Shown here one piece after another: positions 16,463 through 27,508 of a stretch of 64,000 bases of DNA; position 1 is the stretch's first letter; each line of letters opens with the position of its first letter. This stretch comes from Mangrovibrevibacter kandeliae (lineage in GTDB: Bacteria; Pseudomonadota; Alphaproteobacteria; Rhizobiales; Rhizobiaceae). Position numbers and translations under genes: made by a program. The notes beneath the pieces were generated by a model, which was not told where the DNA came from, made no database searches, and saw only the letters and a list, made by a program, of their open reading frames with translations. The stretch spans positions 496,001-560,000 of the forward strand of contig NZ_JANIFJ010000001.1 in assembly GCF_024519155.1 (NCBI RefSeq), written 5' to 3'.

Positions 16463-16891
16463 ATGCGCCAGATCTTCGCTGCCCTTTTCCTTGCCGCATG
16501 GATGCCAGCGCTGGCATGGGCCGACGATCCGGTCGAGGCGGTGCGCGCCTTCTACAAGCCACCGTTCGAGGCCGAATTGGACGCTTCGCGCTATACCGAT
16601 CCGGCACTGGCGGTGATCCAGACGGCTCATGACGGCAACACCGAGGGTGAGGGCAGCTGTCTCGACTTCTCCATCGCCATCGACGGCCAAGATTACGACG
16701 ATGAGGAAATCACGCGGACACTGAGGCTGGCGGAAGAGCCTGCCGGCTCCGGCGAGGCGCGGGTGACGGCCTCCTTTTCGAACTTCGACACCCAGCAGGA
16801 GGTCGTCTGGACGCTCCGTCAGGTGAGCGGCGACTGGAAGGTCGCGGACGTCGAAGGCAATGGCTGGCGGCTCTCCGAGCTCTGCCAGTGA
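16463..16891 (+). CDS. Exported protein, DUF3828-like
   Basis: 142 residues from the ATG at 16463, which starts the signal peptide (RQIFAALFLAAWMPALAWA). An ATG at 16421 would add 14 polar residues in front and is less likely. The mature protein has the pattern of small periplasmic proteins with a DUF3828-type fold: VEAVRAFYKPPFEAEL near the start and QVSGDWKVADVEGNGWRLSE at the end. The methyltransferase gene follows after 13 bp, so they probably share a transcript. Function unknown. Confidence 0.65.
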   Translation: MRQIFAALFLAAWMPALAWADDPVEAVRAFYKPPFEAELDASRYTDPALAVIQTAHDGNTEGEGSCLDFSIAIDGQDYDDEEITRTLRLAEEPAGSGEARVTASFSNFDTQQEVVWTLRQVSGDWKVADVEGNGWRLSELCQ

Positions 16892-16904
16892 GGGTGGCAT
16901 CAAC

Positions 16905-17714
16905 ATGATCGACGAGGTGAAACTCGCGCGGGCCTACAACCGCGCTCTGAAGCTCGAGAAGTCGGGAAAGCATCAGGCTGCTGCAGCCCTGTACCGGGAA
17001 TGCCTGGCGCTCGACCCGCAGGACCACGGCGGTGCCGCCGTCCGTCTCGCGGCGATGAACGAGGGCCCGACGCCGACCAAGGCCTCCGATGCGTATGTGG
17101 CGACGCTGTTCCACCAGCAGGCCGAGATGTTCGAGGCGATCCTGGTCGACCAGCTCGGCTACGACGTGCCGGAACTCCTCGGCGAGCGGCTGGCCGGGTT
17201 GGGCTTGGACAGGTTCGGCCGGGTGCTCGATCTCGGCTGCGGCACAGGCTTGTCCGGCGAGGTGCTGCGCGAGCGCGCCGAGCATCTGACCGGTGTCGAT
17301 CTGGCCGAAGGCATGATCGAAGTCGCGCACGAGAAGGAGATCTACGACCAGCTGTATGTTGGCGAGGTCGTGAATTTCCTCGAACAGGCGGACGAGCGTT
17401 GGGACCTCGTGGTGGCGACGGACGTGCTGCCGTATCTGGGCGATCTCGACGGTTTCTTCGCAGGCGCTGCGCGCTGTTTGACCTCGCACGGCCTTCTCGG
17501 AGTCTCGAGCGAGCGGATCGAGGCCGACGCGTCGCAGGCTCCGTTCATTGTCGGGCCGCATCAGCGCTTTGCGCACCAGGAGCGCTATCTTCGGGATCAT
17601 CTGACGTCCCACGGCTTCGACGTCCTGAGCCTCGAGGAGATCACCGTCCGTCACGAAATGGGCGAGCCTGTCCCCGGTCATCTCGTCATCGCGCGCCGGA
17701 GCGTCGTCGCCTAG
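16905..17714 (+). CDS. Class I SAM-dependent methyltransferase with N-terminal TPR-like segment
   Basis: 269 residues. A TPR-like helical pair (LARAYNRALKLEKSGKHQAA) precedes the Rossmann methyltransferase core: motif I VLDLGCGTGLSGEVL, motif II LTGVDLAEGMIEVA and motif IV WDLVVATDVLPYLGDL. This TPR plus methyltransferase form is common in Alphaproteobacteria and is often annotated as a NodS-like or UbiE-like enzyme, but the substrate is unknown. The ATG at 16905 is 13 bp after the upstream exported-protein gene. The gene is followed by the regulatory region of the amide operon. Confidence 0.85.
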   Translation: MIDEVKLARAYNRALKLEKSGKHQAAAALYRECLALDPQDHGGAAVRLAAMNEGPTPTKASDAYVATLFHQQAEMFEAILVDQLGYDVPELLGERLAGLGLDRFGRVLDLGCGTGLSGEVLRERAEHLTGVDLAEGMIEVAHEKEIYDQLYVGEVVNFLEQADERWDLVVATDVLPYLGDLDGFFAGAARCLTSHGLLGVSSERIEADASQAPFIVGPHQRFAHQERYLRDHLTSHGFDVLSLEEITVRHEMGEPVPGHLVIARRSVVA

Positions 17715-17786
17715 AGCGTCCGAACGCCGACAAAATAAGCACTACTGCCTATGTTCTAGACATGCTGTCTTTCGCAGCATCGTCGC

Positions 17787-17814
17787 TTGACTCGCGGGTC
17801 GCTGGTGATAGGCT
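17787..17814 (+). promoter_or_regulatory. Probable promoter of the amiC-amiR amide operon
   Basis: TTGACT (17787-17792), 16 bp, TAGGCT (17809-17814). Transcription would start near 17821, giving a leader of about 100 nt before amiC that contains two hairpins, the second a terminator. The -35 is good (5 of 6) and the -10 modest. Confidence 0.5.
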
Positions 17815-17825
17815 CGCCTCACATA

Positions 17826-17909
17826 CCGGCCTCGTAGAGCCGGATGGCATTCACGCCCCGCAGGCCGCCTCGTTTCCTCCCGCGAGTGCAGGCCGCGGGG
17901 CTTTTTGTT
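17826..17909 (+). promoter_or_regulatory. Amide operon leader: hairpin plus intrinsic terminator (AmiR antitermination target)
   Basis: Two successive hairpins lie between the promoter and amiC. The first is CCGGC...GCCGG (17826-17843). The second is GCCCCGC-a-GGCC (17855-17866) paired with GGCCGCGGGGC (17891-17901), 11 bp with one bulged A, followed directly by TTTTTGTT. A second inner pairing, CTCG with CGAG, closes the loop. In Pseudomonas aeruginosa AmiR, an ANTAR protein, prevents termination at a leader terminator, and ANTAR targets are paired hairpins of which the second overlaps the terminator. I did not find the canonical hexaloops with A1 and G4. Confidence 0.75.
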
Positions 17910-17921
17910 GCGAGTTGCTCC

Positions 17922-19043
17922 GTGTCCGATCCTCTCGATATCGGCGTTCTCTTCTCCCGATCCGGCGGTTATACGCTGCTGGCGGACGAGGCGCATGCGG
18001 GTGTGATGGCCGGTATCGCATCGGTGAACGAAGATCCCGCGCTCGACGTGGAACTGCGGGCGATCGAGCGGGACCCGGAAGGGCGGGCCGACGCCTACGC
18101 CGCACGATGCGAGGACATCCTCAGGAACTCGGGCGCACGCCACATCTTCGGCTGTACGACCTCGTGGAGCCGCAAGGAGGTGATCCCCGTGCTGGAGCGG
18201 CGCGGCGCAATGCTCTGGTACACCGCGCCCTACGAAGGGTTCGAGGCGAACGACCGCGTCGTCTACCTGCACGCCTGCCCGAACCAGCACCTGGTGCCGC
18301 TGCTGGCCTATGCGTTGCCGCGCTTCGGCCGGCGCGCCTTTCTCGTCGGCTCGAACTACATCTGGGGCTGGGAGGTGAATCGCCTCGCCCGCGACATCGT
18401 GTCGGACGCCAGCGGCGAGGTGCTGGGCGAGCGCTACCTGCCGATCGGCGACGTCGACGTCGGGCGCCTGATCGCCGAGGTGCGTGCCACGCGGCCCGAC
18501 TTCGTCCTCAACAACCTGATTGGCCCGTCCTCTTATGCCTTCATCCGGGCCTATGCCGCGCTCGGCGCAGGCGATCCGGACTTCCGGGCCGAGCGCCGGC
18601 CGATCCTCAGCTGCAACCTGACCGAGGCCGAGCTCTCCGCGCTGGACGGGGCCGGCGAGGGGCACCTTTCGGTCGGCCCCTATTTCCGTGACGCCGGAGC
18701 GCATGCGCCGTCCCTCGGCGGAGCGATCTGCCGTTCCTCCTACTACGCCGCCGCCTTCAGTGCCGTGCGCATCTTTGCAGACGCCGTGCGGAGCATCGGG
18801 GATGCAAGTCCCGACGCGGTCGCCCGTTGCGCAACGGCACGACGCTACGACACGCCGATGGGCCCGATCGCGATCGACCCGCAGACGCAGCATGCGAGCC
18901 TGCCCGTCCGCATCGGCCAGATCCGGGGGGCCGGTTTCGAGGTGCTGCAGGTTTCGGACGCCCCGGTCGCTCCCGATCCCTACCTGTCGCGCTACGACCC
19001 GCATGCGCTCGTCACGCGGCCCGCCTTGCGGGTGGTGCCATGA
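17922..19043 (+). CDS. amiC: AmiC-like ligand sensor controlling the amide operon
   Basis: 373 residues from a GTG at 17922, a periplasmic-binding-protein fold of the AmiC/urea-ABC type (DIGVLFSRSGGYTLLADEAHAGVMAG, FGCTTSWSRKEVIPVLERRG, LVGSNYIWGWEVNRLARDI). In Pseudomonas AmiC is cytoplasmic, binds short amides and releases AmiR. The frame opens earlier at an ATG (17844), but that stretch encodes the leader terminator, and starting at 17922 gives the short N-terminus typical of AmiC. The stop overlaps the amiR start (ATGA). The lipobox-like VASC in the upstream stretch is taken as chance. Confidence 0.87.
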   Translation: MSDPLDIGVLFSRSGGYTLLADEAHAGVMAGIASVNEDPALDVELRAIERDPEGRADAYAARCEDILRNSGARHIFGCTTSWSRKEVIPVLERRGAMLWYTAPYEGFEANDRVVYLHACPNQHLVPLLAYALPRFGRRAFLVGSNYIWGWEVNRLARDIVSDASGEVLGERYLPIGDVDVGRLIAEVRATRPDFVLNNLIGPSSYAFIRAYAALGAGDPDFRAERRPILSCNLTEAELSALDGAGEGHLSVGPYFRDAGAHAPSLGGAICRSSYYAAAFSAVRIFADAVRSIGDASPDAVARCATARRYDTPMGPIAIDPQTQHASLPVRIGQIRGAGFEVLQVSDAPVAPDPYLSRYDPHALVTRPALRVVP

Positions 19044-19651
19044 GGCAGCGCCGGCGCATCCCAAACCTCGGCGGCGCACGCGCCGTGATCCTGCACCGGC
19101 CGCATCCGGTCGTGGCGGCGATCACCCGCCAGCTCGCGGCGATCGGTCTCGTCTTCTGCGACGTCTGGCCGGAGCTTCCGGCCGAGGCGCTCGGCGCCGA
19201 CTTCGTCTTCTTCGACGCCGATCTCGGCTTCGACGAGCAGTTTCCCTGGACGCCGGGCGAGGCGCCGATGCCGCTGGTTGCGCTCATCGGCTCGGAGGCG
19301 CCGGGCCGGGTGGAGTGGGCGATGTCGCATCGCGCCGACTCCCATCTCGTCAAGGGCACGGTCAGCGCCGGCGTCTACAGCGCGCTCCTGATTGCCAAGC
19401 GCAGCTTCGAGGAGCGCCATCGGCTGGCGCGCGAGGTGGCGGCGCTGACAGAACGCATCGGCGAGCGGCAGACGATCGTGCGGGCCGTGATGGCGCTGGC
19501 GCGAGACGGAATCGGCGAGGCGCAGGCCTATGCGCAACTGCGCGCGCTCGCCATGAGCTGGCAGATGACGCTCGAGGCGGCGGCCGGACGCGTCGTCGCG
19601 CTGGGAGCGGGCGAGGGGGAGGGCCGCGATGACCGATCGCACCGTGCCTGA
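19040..19651 (+). CDS. amiR: AmiR-like ANTAR-domain transcription antiterminator
   Basis: 203 residues. The N-terminal part (about 10-115) is a degenerate receiver (AVILHRPHPVVAAITRQLAAIG, ADFVFFDADLGFDEQ) that is not expected to be phosphorylated. A coiled-coil helix follows (FEERHRLAREVAALTERIGERQ), then a C-terminal ANTAR RNA-binding helix bundle (IVRAVMALARDGIGEAQAYAQLRALAM). This is the AmiR layout. AmiC would hold it inactive until an amide binds; AmiR then lets RNA polymerase pass the leader terminator. It overlaps amiC by 4 bp and the first permease gene by 23 bp. Confidence 0.88.
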   Translation: MRQRRRIPNLGGARAVILHRPHPVVAAITRQLAAIGLVFCDVWPELPAEALGADFVFFDADLGFDEQFPWTPGEAPMPLVALIGSEAPGRVEWAMSHRADSHLVKGTVSAGVYSALLIAKRSFEERHRLAREVAALTERIGERQTIVRAVMALARDGIGEAQAYAQLRALAMSWQMTLEAAAGRVVALGAGEGEGRDDRSHRA

Positions 19652-20536
19652 GGCCGCGACCGCCGCACCCGTCGCGGTTCACCGCGAGCGGGGCGTGCTC
19701 GCCCGCCTGCTCCGCCGGCCGCTGGCGCTGCTCGGCCTCGCCATCATCCTGCTGACGGTGCTCGGCGCCGTCTTCGCGCCGCATCTCGTCGCCCATTCAC
19801 CCGACGAACAGCTTTTCGAAGGGCTGACGATCGAGGGCGCGCCGCTGCCGCCTGGTGGGCAGTTCCTGCTCGGCACCGACCTTCTCGGCCGCGACCTCCT
19901 CGCCCGCATCCTCTACGGCGCGCGCACCTCGCTGATCATCGGCATCCTCGCCAACGGCGTGTCTCTGACGATCGGCACGCTGGTCGGCGTCCTCGCCGGC
20001 TTCTTCCGGGGCTTCTTCGGCAACGTGCTGATGCGCTTCACCGACCTGATGATGGCCTTCCCCGCGCTGCTCCTGGCGATCTGCCTCGCGGCGGTGTTCC
20101 AGCCGAGCCTCTGGATCGTGGCGCTGGTGATCGCGCTGGTGAACTGGGTGCAGGTCGCGCGCGTCATCTACACCGAGACGAGCTCGCTCACCGCGCGCGA
20201 GTTCATCGAGGCGGAGCGCTCGATCGGCGCCGGCAGCGGGCGGATCCTGTTCCGCCACATCCTGCCGCATCTCTATTCGTCGATCATCGTCTACGGCACG
20301 CTCGGCATCTCGACGACCGTGCTGCTCGAGGCGACGCTCTCCTATCTCGGCGTCGGCGTGCAGCCGCCGACGCCCTCCTGGGGCAACATCATCTTCGAGA
20401 ACCAGACCTACTTCCAGGCTGCGCCCTGGCTGGTCTTCCTGCCGGGCGCGGCGATCCTCGCGCTCGCGCTCGCCTTCAACCTCGTCGGCGACGCGCTGCG
20501 CGACGTCCTCGACCCGACGCAGCGGGGACGGCTGTG

Positions 20537-20537
<1 letters not shown>
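19629..20537 (+). CDS. Peptide-type ABC transporter permease (DppC/OppC-like)
   Basis: 302 residues with an N-terminal OppC-type lead (ARLLRRPLALLGLAIILLTV) and five or six transmembrane helices. The EAA-type ATPase contact loop is EAERSIGAGSGRILFRHILP, and GTDLLGRDLLARILYGARTS is characteristic of DppC/OppC. It forms the inner-membrane channel with the next gene product. It lies in the amide operon, overlapping amiR by 23 bp, so its transcription should depend on AmiR antitermination. Confidence 0.92.
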
Positions 20538-21457
<920 letters not shown>

Positions 21458-21501
21458 CCGCACCACCCAATCCATCGACGACGCAAGGAAAGGACCCCTC
21501 C

Positions 21502-23130
21502 ATGATGCACTGGCTGAAGACCACCACGGCCGCCGCCGCCCTCGGCATCGCGCTCGCCGCCGCCGCGCCCGCGCTCGCCGCCGACGGTCAGGGCGGCTCG
21601 ATCACCGTCACCTACAAGGACGACGTGTCGACGCTCGATCCGGCGATCGGCTACGACTGGCAGAACTTCTCGATGATCAAGGCGCTGTTCGACGGGCTGA
21701 TGGACTACGAGCCCGGCACGGCGAAGCTGCGGCCGGGCCTTGCCGAGAGCTACGACATTTCCGAGGACGGGACGGTCTTCACCTTCCACCTGCGCGACGG
21801 CGTCAAGTTCCACAACGGCCGCGCGATGACGGCCGACGACGTGAAGTATTCGCTGGAGCGCACCGTCAACCCGAAGACCCAGAGCCCGGGCGCCGGCTTC
21901 CTCGGCTCGATCAAGGGCTATGACGAGATGAGCGGCGGCACGGCCGACAGTCTGTCGGGCGTCAAGGTCGTCGACCCGAAGACCGTCGAGATCACCCTGT
22001 CGCGCCCGGATGCGACCTTCCTGTCGGTGATGGCGCTGAACTTCTCCTTCGTCGTGCCGAAGGAGGAGGTCGAGAAGTGGGGCGCCGACTTCGGCCACCA
22101 CCCGGTCGGCACCGGCGCCTTCAAGCTGACCGACTGGACGATCGGCCAGCACCTGACCTTCGATCGCAACCCCGACTACTACCGCGAGGGCGCGCCGAAG
22201 CTCGACGAGATCAACTTCGAGATCGGGCAGGAGCCGATCGTCTCGCTGCTGCGCTTCCAGAACGGGGAGATCGACGTACCCGGCGACGGCATTCCGCCGG
22301 CCAAGTTCGTCGAGGTGATGAACAATCCCGACCTGAAGAAGCTCGTCATCGAGGGTGGCCAGCTGCACACCGGCTACGTCACCATGAACGTCAAGATGGC
22401 GCCGTTCGACGACGTGCGGGTGCGCCAGGCGGTCAACATGGCGATCAACAAGGCGCGCATCGTCCAGATCATCAACAACCGCGCGGTGCCGGCGAACCAG
22501 CCGCTGCCGCCGGCCATGCCGGGCTACGACAAGAGCTACGAAGGCTATGCCTACGATCCGGAGAAGGCCAAGGCGCTGCTCGCCGAGGCCGGCCATCCGG
22601 ACGGCTTCGAGACCGAGCTCTTCGTCGCCAACGTCGATCCGCAGCCGCGCATCGCGCAGGCGATCCAGCAGGATCTCGCCGCGATCGGCATCAAGGCTTC
22701 GATCCAGTCGCTCGCGCAGGCGAACGTCATTGCCGCCGGCGGCGCCGAGGACCAGGCGCCGATGATCTGGTCGGGCGGCATGGCCTGGATCGCCGACTTC
22801 CCGGACCCGTCGAACTTCTATGGTCCGATCCTCGGCTGCGCCGGCGCCGTGCCGGGCGGCTGGAACTGGTCCTGGTACTGCAACGCGGACATGGACAAGC
22901 GCGCCGCGGCGGCCGACGCCATGGTCGATCCGGCCAAGGCGGACGAGCGGGCCAAGGTGTGGGGCGGCATCTTCACCGACATCATGAAGGACGCGCCTTG
23001 GGCGCCGGTCTTCAACGAGCAGCGCTTCACGCTGCACTCGGCCCGGATGGGCGGCGGCGATGCGCTCTATGTCGATCCGGTCGCGACCCCGATGAACTAC
23101 CGCTACGTGACGGTCGACGATGTGCAGTAA
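21502..23130 (+). CDS. Family 5 ABC transporter substrate-binding protein of the amide operon
   Basis: 542 residues, periplasmic. The signal peptide is KTTTAAAALGIALAAAAPALAA. Typical SBP_bac_5 segments follow: ITVTYKDDVSTLDPAIGYDW, the LAESYDISEDGTVFTFHL motif, LRDGVKFHNGRAMTADDVKY, GTGAFKLTDWTIGQ and VRQAVNMAINKARIV. It would capture the substrate and deliver it to the DppB/DppC-like permeases. Because the operon starts with amiC-amiR and contains a formamidase, the ligand may be an amide or an amide-containing compound rather than a peptide, but that is inference. Confidence 0.92.
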   Translation: MMHWLKTTTAAAALGIALAAAAPALAADGQGGSITVTYKDDVSTLDPAIGYDWQNFSMIKALFDGLMDYEPGTAKLRPGLAESYDISEDGTVFTFHLRDGVKFHNGRAMTADDVKYSLERTVNPKTQSPGAGFLGSIKGYDEMSGGTADSLSGVKVVDPKTVEITLSRPDATFLSVMALNFSFVVPKEEVEKWGADFGHHPVGTGAFKLTDWTIGQHLTFDRNPDYYREGAPKLDEINFEIGQEPIVSLLRFQNGEIDVPGDGIPPAKFVEVMNNPDLKKLVIEGGQLHTGYVTMNVKMAPFDDVRVRQAVNMAINKARIVQIINNRAVPANQPLPPAMPGYDKSYEGYAYDPEKAKALLAEAGHPDGFETELFVANVDPQPRIAQAIQQDLAAIGIKASIQSLAQANVIAAGGAEDQAPMIWSGGMAWIADFPDPSNFYGPILGCAGAVPGGWNWSWYCNADMDKRAAAADAMVDPAKADERAKVWGGIFTDIMKDAPWAPVFNEQRFTLHSARMGGGDALYVDPVATPMNYRYVTVDDVQ

Positions 23131-24064
23131 CTGCGACTACACGATCCACGGCCGCAGCCACCACTTCGGCTGGGACAAAAGCTTCGCACCGGTGCAGCAC
23201 GCTGCACCGGGCTCGACGATCGAGTTCGAGTGCCTCGATTCCTCGGGTGGCCAGCTGACCCGAACGTCGACCGTCGCCGACGTTCCGGCGCTCGACTTCG
23301 GCAAGATCAACCCGGTGACGGGTCCGATCTTCGTCGAGGGCGCCGAGCCGGGCGATGCGCTGAAGGTGACGATCGAGGCGTTCAAGCCGTCCGGCTTCGG
23401 CTGGACGGCGAACATCCCCGGCTTCGGTCTCCTGGCCGACCAGTTCAAGGACCCGGCGCTGACGATCTGGTCCTATGATCCGTCCTCGCTCGAGCCCTCG
23501 GCCTTCGGCAGTCATGGCCGCGTGCCGCTGAAGCCCTTCGCCGGCACGATCGGCGTCGCGCCGGCCGAGCCGGGGCATCACTCCGTGGTGCCGCCGCGCC
23601 GCGTCGGCGGCAATCTCGACATCCGCGACCTGTCGGCCGGCACGGTGCTCTATCTGCCGGTGGAGGTGGCGGGCGCGCTCTTCTCGGTCGGCGACACCCA
23701 TGCCGCGCAGGGCGATGGCGAGGTCTGCGGCACGGCGATCGAAAGCCCGATGAACGTCGTGCTCAAGCTCGATCTCGTGAAGGGCGCCAACCTGAAGATG
23801 CCGCGCTTCACGACGGCCGGCCCGGTGACCCGCCATCTCGACGCCAAGGGCTACGAGGTGACGACGGGCGTCGGGCCCGACCTGATGGAGGGCGCAAGGA
23901 TTGCCGTCGGCGAGATGGTCGAGCTCCTGGCCAGCCGGTACAACCTCGACCCGGTCGACGCCTACATGCTGGTCTCGACCTGCGGCGACCTCCGGATCTC
24001 GGAAATCGTCGACATGCCGAACTGGGTGGTGTCGTTCTACTTCCCGCGCTGCGTCTTCGAGTGA
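23120..24064 (+). CDS. Acetamidase/formamidase family amidohydrolase
   Basis: 314 residues of the FmdA/AmdA family, which hydrolyses formamide or acetamide to ammonia and the acid in the cytoplasm. Recognisable segments are HFGWDKSFAPVQHAAPGSTI near the start, KINPVTGPIFVEGAEPGDAL, the metal-site stretch VGDTHAAQGDGEVCGTAIE and DAYMLVSTCGDLRISEIVD. It overlaps the binding-protein gene by 11 bp, so translation is coupled. Its place with AmiC/AmiR and an importer points to use of short amides as nitrogen or carbon source. Confidence 0.93.
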   Translation: MCSNCDYTIHGRSHHFGWDKSFAPVQHAAPGSTIEFECLDSSGGQLTRTSTVADVPALDFGKINPVTGPIFVEGAEPGDALKVTIEAFKPSGFGWTANIPGFGLLADQFKDPALTIWSYDPSSLEPSAFGSHGRVPLKPFAGTIGVAPAEPGHHSVVPPRRVGGNLDIRDLSAGTVLYLPVEVAGALFSVGDTHAAQGDGEVCGTAIESPMNVVLKLDLVKGANLKMPRFTTAGPVTRHLDAKGYEVTTGVGPDLMEGARIAVGEMVELLASRYNLDPVDAYMLVSTCGDLRISEIVDMPNWVVSFYFPRCVFE

Positions 24065-24140
24065 TGGCGGTGGGCGTGGGTCGAGCTTCGGCTGAATGCG
24101 GCTCGCTAGGGGCAACGGGTTGCCGCCATGGCGGGCGCGT

Positions 24141-24340
24141 TTCACCCCCCTCTGCCCTGCCGGGCATCTCCCCCTCAAGGGGGGAGATCAGCGAGTCGCT
24201 GGGCGTGGTGCTGAGCAGAGATTGTCGCTGCTTTGTCGACTTCATGCAGCGAGCGCAGGCCTTGACGCGCCAGATGTCCCCCGAGGTGTCCGCCCCTCGA
24301 CCGGGGCTGAGAGGGCTAGGGAGGGGTGTCGGCCACCTCG
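24141..24340. repeat. Palindromic intergenic repeat of the type seen in Rhizobiales
   Basis: The 283-bp gap between the amidase and ATPase genes holds a segment beginning CACCCCCCTCTGCCCTGCCG and containing the hairpin ATCTCCCCC-tcaag-GGGGGAGAT (24166-24188). It ends with CCCCTCGACCGGGGCTGAG and a GGGAGGGGTG, roughly the reverse complement of the start. CTGCCGGGCATCTCCCCC-type palindromes are scattered intergenic repeats in rhizobial genomes; I know this pattern but cannot count copies here. It interrupts the operon between structural genes. Confidence 0.55.
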
Positions 24341-24347
24341 TGCTGCC

Positions 24348-26141
<1,794 letters not shown>

Positions 26142-26332
26142 CCCACCACGACGGCGGCGTCGGTGCCGGCGACCGACGGCCTCCGACCCTGTGGGTGGGG
26201 CATCAGAAGAATCAATGACTTTACGCGACACGTGGCTGTCACGCCGCAGTGCTACGTCACCCTCCGACGCGGAAAGAGCGTTACGAACCGCTGCCTGCAC
26301 GGCAGTGCAGCGGCCTCCCGAGGGGGTATCTG

Positions 26333-27427
26333 ATGAACAATTTCGTTGCGCGCGCGGCGTCGGTCGCCGTGCTGTTGTCGATGTCGACCGCGATGGCTTC
26401 GGCCCAGTCGATGGACGAGCTCGTCGCGGCCGCCAAGAAGGAAGGCCAGCTGACGACGATCGCGCTGCCGCATGACTGGTGCGGCTACGGCGACGTCATC
26501 GAGGGCTTCAAGGCGAAGTACGGCCTCACCGTCAACGAGCTGAATCCGAACGCCGGTTCGGGCGACGAGATCGAGGCGATCAAGGCCAACAAGGGCAACA
26601 CCGGCCCGCAGGCTCCTGATGTCATCGACGTCGGCCTCTCCTTCGGCCCGGCGGCCAAGAAGGATGGCCTGCTCGCCCCTTACAAGGTGTCGACCTGGGA
26701 TTCGATCCCGGACAGCGCCAAGGACCCGGAGGGCTACTGGTACGGCGACTATTACGGCGTGCTGGCGATGGGCGTGAACAAGGATCTCGTCCAGGAGTCG
26801 CCGACGAGCTTCGCCGACCTCAAGGACTCCAAGTACGCCAACTCGGTCGCCATCCCGGGTGACCCGCGCACCGGCAACTCGACCATGATGACGGTCTACG
26901 GGGCGGGCGTCGCGGCCGCCGGCAAGGCCGGCGCGGATGCGGCCACGGCCGGCATCTCCTTCTTCAAGGACCTGAAGGACAACGGCAACTTCGTGCCGGT
27001 GAACGGCTCGGCGCAGAACATGGCGCAGGGCACGACACCGATCCTGTTCGACTGGGACTACAACATCCTCGCGATGCGCGACAAGCTGGCCGGCAACCCG
27101 CCGATGGACGTCGTGGTGCCGTCCGACGCCGTGATCGCCGGCGTCTACGTGCAGGCGATCTCCGCCTTTGCGCCGCATCCGGACGCCGCCAAGCTGTGGA
27201 TGGAGTACCTTTACTCGGACGAGGGTCAGATCGGCTGGCTCAAGGGCTACTGCCACCCGATCCGCTTCAACGACCTGGCCGCCAACGGCAAGGTCCCGCA
27301 GGAGCTGATCGACAAGATGCCGGCGCCCGAGGGCTACGCCAAGGCCGTGTTCCCGAGCCTCGACGAGCAGTCGGCCGCCAAGGCCGTGGTCGCCGAGACC
27401 TGGGGCCAGCAGATGGGCGCGCAGTAA
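26333..27427 (+). CDS. Family 1 ABC transporter substrate-binding protein
   Basis: 364 residues, periplasmic. The ATG at 26333 is chosen because it begins a signal peptide ending ATAMASAQ-like (residues 1-23); the frame upstream is not signal-like. The mature part is in the putrescine/iron/phosphonate-type extracellular binding family (SMDELVAAAKKEGQLTTIAL, then DVGLSFGPAAKKDGLLAPYK, and LWMEYLYSDEGQIGWLKGYC). Conserved neighbours are two permeases and an ATPase. The ligand is not clear; such systems import Fe3+, polyamines or 2-aminoethylphosphonate. A cytosolic enzyme that would reveal the substrate is absent. Confidence 0.88.
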   Translation: MNNFVARAASVAVLLSMSTAMASAQSMDELVAAAKKEGQLTTIALPHDWCGYGDVIEGFKAKYGLTVNELNPNAGSGDEIEAIKANKGNTGPQAPDVIDVGLSFGPAAKKDGLLAPYKVSTWDSIPDSAKDPEGYWYGDYYGVLAMGVNKDLVQESPTSFADLKDSKYANSVAIPGDPRTGNSTMMTVYGAGVAAAGKAGADAATAGISFFKDLKDNGNFVPVNGSAQNMAQGTTPILFDWDYNILAMRDKLAGNPPMDVVVPSDAVIAGVYVQAISAFAPHPDAAKLWMEYLYSDEGQIGWLKGYCHPIRFNDLAANGKVPQELIDKMPAPEGYAKAVFPSLDEQSAAKAVVAETWGQQMGAQ

Positions 27428-27450
27428 GTCGCATCGTCAAAGCGTCGGGA

Positions 27451-27475
27451 CGGATGCCGGCAGCGCCGGCATCCG
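27451..27475 (+). terminator. Strong hairpin between binding-protein and permease genes
   Basis: CGGATGCCGGC-AGC-GCCGGCATCCG is a perfect 11-bp stem with a 3-nt loop, 23 bp after the binding-protein stop. No real T-run follows (TTCTCCTGTT). Such hairpins after the first gene of importer operons commonly stabilise or partly terminate the message so that the binding protein is made in excess. Confidence 0.55.
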
Positions 27476-27508
27476 TTCTCCTGTTCCGGTTCGATGGAGC
27501 GTCGTTGG

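Noticed and set aside
17762-17780. Hairpin ATGCTG...CAGCAT as an ANTAR target
   Set aside because: It lies upstream of the likely promoter and its loop has seven bases without the A1/G4 pattern, so it is not part of the leader.
17844-17921. ATG at 17844 as the amiC start, with a lipobox-like VASC
   Set aside because: This stretch encodes the leader terminator hairpin and its T-run, and AmiC homologues are short-N-terminus cytoplasmic proteins. The hydrophobic bit is a side effect of the T-run.
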